From contig NZ_QOVY01000001.1 of assembly GCF_003932955.1 (NCBI RefSeq), positions 124,001 through 188,000 of the forward strand: a stretch of 64,000 nt of DNA, given 5' to 3'. This DNA comes from Chryseobacterium sp. SC28 (GTDB lineage: Bacteria > Bacteroidota > Bacteroidia > Flavobacteriales > Weeksellaceae). Within the stretch, counting starts at the first letter, position 1. Each line of letters begins with the position of its first letter. The notes under the pieces were generated by a model. It was given only the letters and a program-made list of their open reading frames with translations, did not search any database and had not been told where the DNA came from. Position numbers and translations under genes: made by a program. Below, one piece after another: positions 61,740 to 64,000 of the stretch.

Positions 61740-62975
61740 ATGCAGATGTATTCAGTAATAGATATAGAAAGTAACGGCGCGCCTTTCCGTAAGGAAAGCA
61801 TCATAGAAATTGCGATCTATCGCTTTGATGGTCACGAGATTACAGACCAGTTTATCTCGCTCGTGAATCCGGAAGACGAGATCTCCGTTTTTGTTCAAAA
61901 GCTTACGGGAATCTCAGCGAAAATGGTTTTGACTGCTCCAAAATTTCACGAAATTGCAAAACGAGTGGTCGAGATCACGCAGGATTCTACCTTGGTTGGC
62001 CACAACATCGAGTTCGATTACCGAATGCTTCGCCAATCGTTCAAACGCCTTGGTTATGATTTCAAGATCAATACTTTAGACACAATTCCATTAGCCCAAA
62101 AACTGATTCCCGATGAGAAAAGCTATTCATTGAGCAAACTCTGCAAATCCATCGGAATTCCGCTCACAGAAGCGCACCGAGCGAGTGGTGATGCGAGAGC
62201 GACTTTGGATCTGTTTAAGTTGCTGATGATCAAAGATCAAAACAATGAAATCATCCAATCTCAACACGAAGAAAATCACGCGAAAAGTTATCTTAATAAA
62301 ATCCAATCGCTAACAGAAGACCTTCCAAACGAGCGCGGAATCTTATATTTCCAAAATTCTGAAGGGAAAATCATCTATTCTGATGTCGTGGAAGACCTTT
62401 ACAAATCTGCCAAAAAAATCCTTGAATCGGATTCAAGGAAATACAAGAACATTCAGGAACATTCAGTTCTGACTTCCTACGAACTGACGGGAACCGACCT
62501 GATTGCCAAACTGATGATGAAGAATAAAGGCATCAGTAAAACGCAACCTTTGCCTTTCGGATTGTTTCACAGAAAGAATAAATTCATTCTTGAGAAAATC
62601 AAAAAAGAGCAGGAAGAGAGACCTTATTTAAGATTCAAAAGTTTTACGCAAGGTTTGAAAGCCATCAATTACATCAAATCCAAACCGGAGTTGAGAGAAA
62701 ATCTTGAAGAATTCACGCAGAAAATCAATCTTAAAAAAAGAAACGAAATCTGGACCTCATCCGGAAGAACTTTGGGCGAAAAGTCTTTCCTCATCTTAGA
62801 AAACGGAAAACTGACAGGATTTGGATTTTACGATTTGTATCATCAAATCCAATCTTTGGAGAAAATTAAAAAACTGATGCTGCCTGTTACCAGATTCTCT
62901 CAGGATTTGCAGAATGATTTGCAATTGGCGCTTTTGAGGAATGAGTTTGAGGTTTTGGAGTTGCCGAAAGTTTGA
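61740..62975 (+). CDS. DnaQ-type 3'-5' exonuclease with degenerate GIY-YIG region
   Basis: A 411-residue protein. The N-terminal 165 residues form a DEDDh exonuclease: D8 and E10 (VIDIESNG), D93 (HNIEFDY), H146 and D151 (HRASGDARAT). From about residue 193 the sequence LPNERGILYFQNSEGKIIYS follows the UvrC/Cho GIY-YIG pattern, but the YIG is YSD and the usual catalytic Arg is lost; YELTGTDLIAKLM continues the pattern. It thus looks like a PolIII-epsilon/UvrC-type fusion whose second nuclease has decayed. It probably acts in DNA repair. The first ATG (61740) and a second at 61746 are both possible. Confidence 0.82.
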   Translation: MQMYSVIDIESNGAPFRKESIIEIAIYRFDGHEITDQFISLVNPEDEISVFVQKLTGISAKMVLTAPKFHEIAKRVVEITQDSTLVGHNIEFDYRMLRQSFKRLGYDFKINTLDTIPLAQKLIPDEKSYSLSKLCKSIGIPLTEAHRASGDARATLDLFKLLMIKDQNNEIIQSQHEENHAKSYLNKIQSLTEDLPNERGILYFQNSEGKIIYSDVVEDLYKSAKKILESDSRKYKNIQEHSVLTSYELTGTDLIAKLMMKNKGISKTQPLPFGLFHRKNKFILEKIKKEQEERPYLRFKSFTQGLKAINYIKSKPELRENLEEFTQKINLKKRNEIWTSSGRTLGEKSFLILENGKLTGFGFYDLYHQIQSLEKIKKLMLPVTRFSQDLQNDLQLALLRNEFEVLELPKV

Positions 62976-63000
62976 TTTAAAAATAATTTCAAACACAAAT

Positions 63001-63411
63001 ATGATTATGAATTTTCTAAAAAAATTATTTGGAAAAGCTGAAAAGCCAGTAGCAAAGGAATTTTCTGAAGAATATTACGAATTGGACTATGAGCGGAAAT
63101 TGCAAGGACTTGAAAATGTTCTTGGAAAAATGCACAACTTAGTTGGTCACGCCATCATTCCCTTTTCAGTGGGTGGAGCTGTAGATAAAAACCGAATCCT
63201 CGCAGCCCGACTTGAGTGGAAATTCTTTTTTGTGGCTGGAAAAGCGTGGGCAAAAAGATTGGGAACGGAAGGCGGAAAAGCTGCCCAAATAATTATAAAA
63301 ACTTCATTAATCGACAAAATTACTTTTCAAATTTTTTGTAAATTCGTAGAAAAGATACAGCATTATGGAAACATTCGCAATGGAAAAACTGAAAATTACA
63401 ACTTGGATTAA
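63001..63411 (+). pseudogene. Truncated gene, probably a suppressor-of-fused-like domain protein
   Basis: From ATG at 63001 the frame starts MNFLKKLFGKAEKPV (second Met) and reaches MHNLVGHAIIPFSVGGAVD near residue 60, which resembles the start of the domain found in bacterial suppressor-of-fused-like proteins. After GGAVD the reading continues into a palindromic element (63202-63284) and gives low-quality basic sequence ending at 63411, where it overlaps the next gene. The domain is cut after about a third of its normal length, so I call it a pseudogene. The family call is from recall and moderately sure. Confidence 0.5.
63202..63284. repeat. 83-bp imperfect palindromic repeat element
   Basis: GCAGC (63202-63206) and GCTGC (63280-63284) are the ends. 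Inside, CCGACTT pairs with AAGGCGG and CTTTTTTG with CAAAAAG, with interior bulges. Similar folded elements with a CCCGACT...GTGGAA left arm and GCGG...AGCTGC right arm recur in Chryseobacterium-group genomes as far as I remember. It breaks the preceding gene. There are no transposase genes, so it resembles a REP/MITE-type element. Confidence 0.6.
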
Positions 63412-63604
63412 TGGTTTGCAAGATAAAAATGTCTTAGATCAACTTATAAAATTGATGAACAGCAAAGCTTTCGATGCAGATTATGAAGCACAGTTAAGTG
63501 ATGAGGAAAAGGTAGCATATTGGGAGAAAGTAGGCATCTCTGGTGATGAATTATTCGATTCCGTCAAAGAACATATCAAGACATTGCCTTGGAAAGAAAA
63601 ATAA
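63365..63604 (+). CDS. Small protein, probable antitoxin of a RelE/ParE-like pair
   Basis: A 79-residue acidic protein (LQDKNVLDQLIKLMNSKAFD, LSDEEKVAYWEKVGISGDEL). It has no recognised DNA-binding fold by eye, but size, acidity, tight overlap (16 bases) with the following toxin-like gene and a TAAATTCG promoter-like box at about 63333-63340 fit an antitoxin. A second Met at residue 6 (63380) is an alternative start. Confidence 0.6.
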   Translation: METFAMEKLKITTWINGLQDKNVLDQLIKLMNSKAFDADYEAQLSDEEKVAYWEKVGISGDELFDSVKEHIKTLPWKEK

Positions 63605-63918
63605 TCTTTGCGCCCCAAGTCACGTCCTACTTAGTAGATTTAATCAATATTCTGTTCGAGAAAGAGTATTTTGGTTTTCCTAAAAGTGCGGAAGAATACG
63701 TTAATAATATTCGGAATTTTATTGAAGAAAAATTGGGTATTTATCCACCGAAAAGTACACCAAAAGAATGGCTAAAGTTTGGCGAGAATTATCTCCGCTA
63801 CGAAGCCAATGCAAAAACAAGCTGGTATATTTTCTATTCACAAATTGGACAAACGTATTTCGTAAAATTTATTACAAACAGCCATTCCGGATTTTTATCG
63901 GAATTCAATATTTATTAA
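63589..63918 (+). CDS. RelE/ParE-like toxin candidate
   Basis: A 109-residue basic protein with a RelE/ParE-style layout: N-terminal beta strand (KIIFAPQVTSYLVDL), two helices (SAEEYVNNIRNFIEEKLGIY), then strands (TSWYIFYSQIGQTYFVKFIT). The start is a TTG inside the end of the antitoxin gene, with no ATG possible before residue 50. Typical RelE catalytic Arg/His positions are not obvious. Family assignment is by architecture and context. Confidence 0.6.
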   Translation: MERKIIFAPQVTSYLVDLINILFEKEYFGFPKSAEEYVNNIRNFIEEKLGIYPPKSTPKEWLKFGENYLRYEANAKTSWYIFYSQIGQTYFVKFITNSHSGFLSEFNIY

Positions 63919-64000
63919 ATCATGAATTTTTTTATATTCTCAGTAGTTATTAATTTGCGAAGGAGATTTAAGATTATAAAAAATTGCAAGGTTTACAGAT

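Noticed and set aside
63922-64000. Open frame beginning MNFFIFSVV at the right edge
   Set aside because: Only 26 codons are visible before the window ends and the hydrophobic start is not enough to call a gene.

Overview
The window looks like a chromosomal stretch of a Flavobacteriia bacterium, most likely from the Chryseobacterium/Epilithonimonas/Kaistella group (Weeksellaceae). The reasons are moderately AT-rich DNA, promoters of the Bacteroidota type (a TAnnTTTG -7 box), a SusC/SusD pair, an ATP synthase operon without atpD and atpC, a secreted N-terminal extension on ATP synthase subunit a, an AccD without zinc cysteines, and family-typical proteins such as DUF2911. No tRNA, rRNA, CRISPR array or intact insertion sequence was seen. 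All calls come from reading the sequence; no database search was run.

Layout. 1-10.2 kb is housekeeping: a partial amidinotransferase-fold gene, gltA, eno and an RlpA-like lipoprotein on the minus strand; then enoyl-CoA hydratase, dCMP deaminase, xerD and a Nudix hydrolase on the plus strand; then a thioredoxin-fold protein, miaA, methionine aminotransferase and DUF2911. 10.3-13.4 kb is a small accessory patch: TSUP permease and DoxX, an antitoxin-like HTH gene with only the tail of its toxin, a palindromic element and an HNH endonuclease.

13.4-35.0 kb is a complete beta-mannan utilisation locus. Eleven minus-strand genes run susC, susD, a surface glycan-binding protein, a GPH sugar symporter, GH130 mannosylglucose phosphorylase, an AGE-family 2-epimerase, a tandem carbohydrate-binding protein, GH26 mannanase, a GH5-CE2 bifunctional enzyme, an acetylesterase and a GH3 glucosidase. 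An AraC regulator and a divergent plus-strand pair (GH5_7 and a second GH26 mannanase) complete it. The logic is: deacetylate and cut (gluco)mannan outside, import through SusCD and the symporter, epimerise mannobiose to mannosylglucose, phosphorolyse it to mannose-1-phosphate plus glucose, and finish gluco-oligosaccharides with GH3.

35-64 kb is core genome again: asnB, purA, a glycine-zipper lipoprotein, a large membrane protein, ruvB, a D-2-hydroxyacid dehydrogenase, rpmI-rplT, clpS, a CNNM/CorC protein, the ATP synthase operon (atpZ-like, small membrane protein, atpB-E-F-H-A-G), a GNAT gene, engB, an alpha/beta hydrolase, a fused SpmAB protein, accD, fbaA, nadK, a CBS protein, a TrmH methyltransferase, bestrophin, and a DnaQ-type exonuclease with a decayed GIY-YIG region. 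The right edge holds a gene broken by a palindromic repeat and a toxin-antitoxin-like pair.

The least explained signals are three plus-strand intergenic stretches that end in good intrinsic terminators without any coding gene before them (near 37.1, 51.8 and 60.1 kb; the last two also have a canonical -7 box). They are candidate small RNAs. Two genes whose start codon directly abuts a terminator U-tract, and two palindromic elements, are also worth a look.
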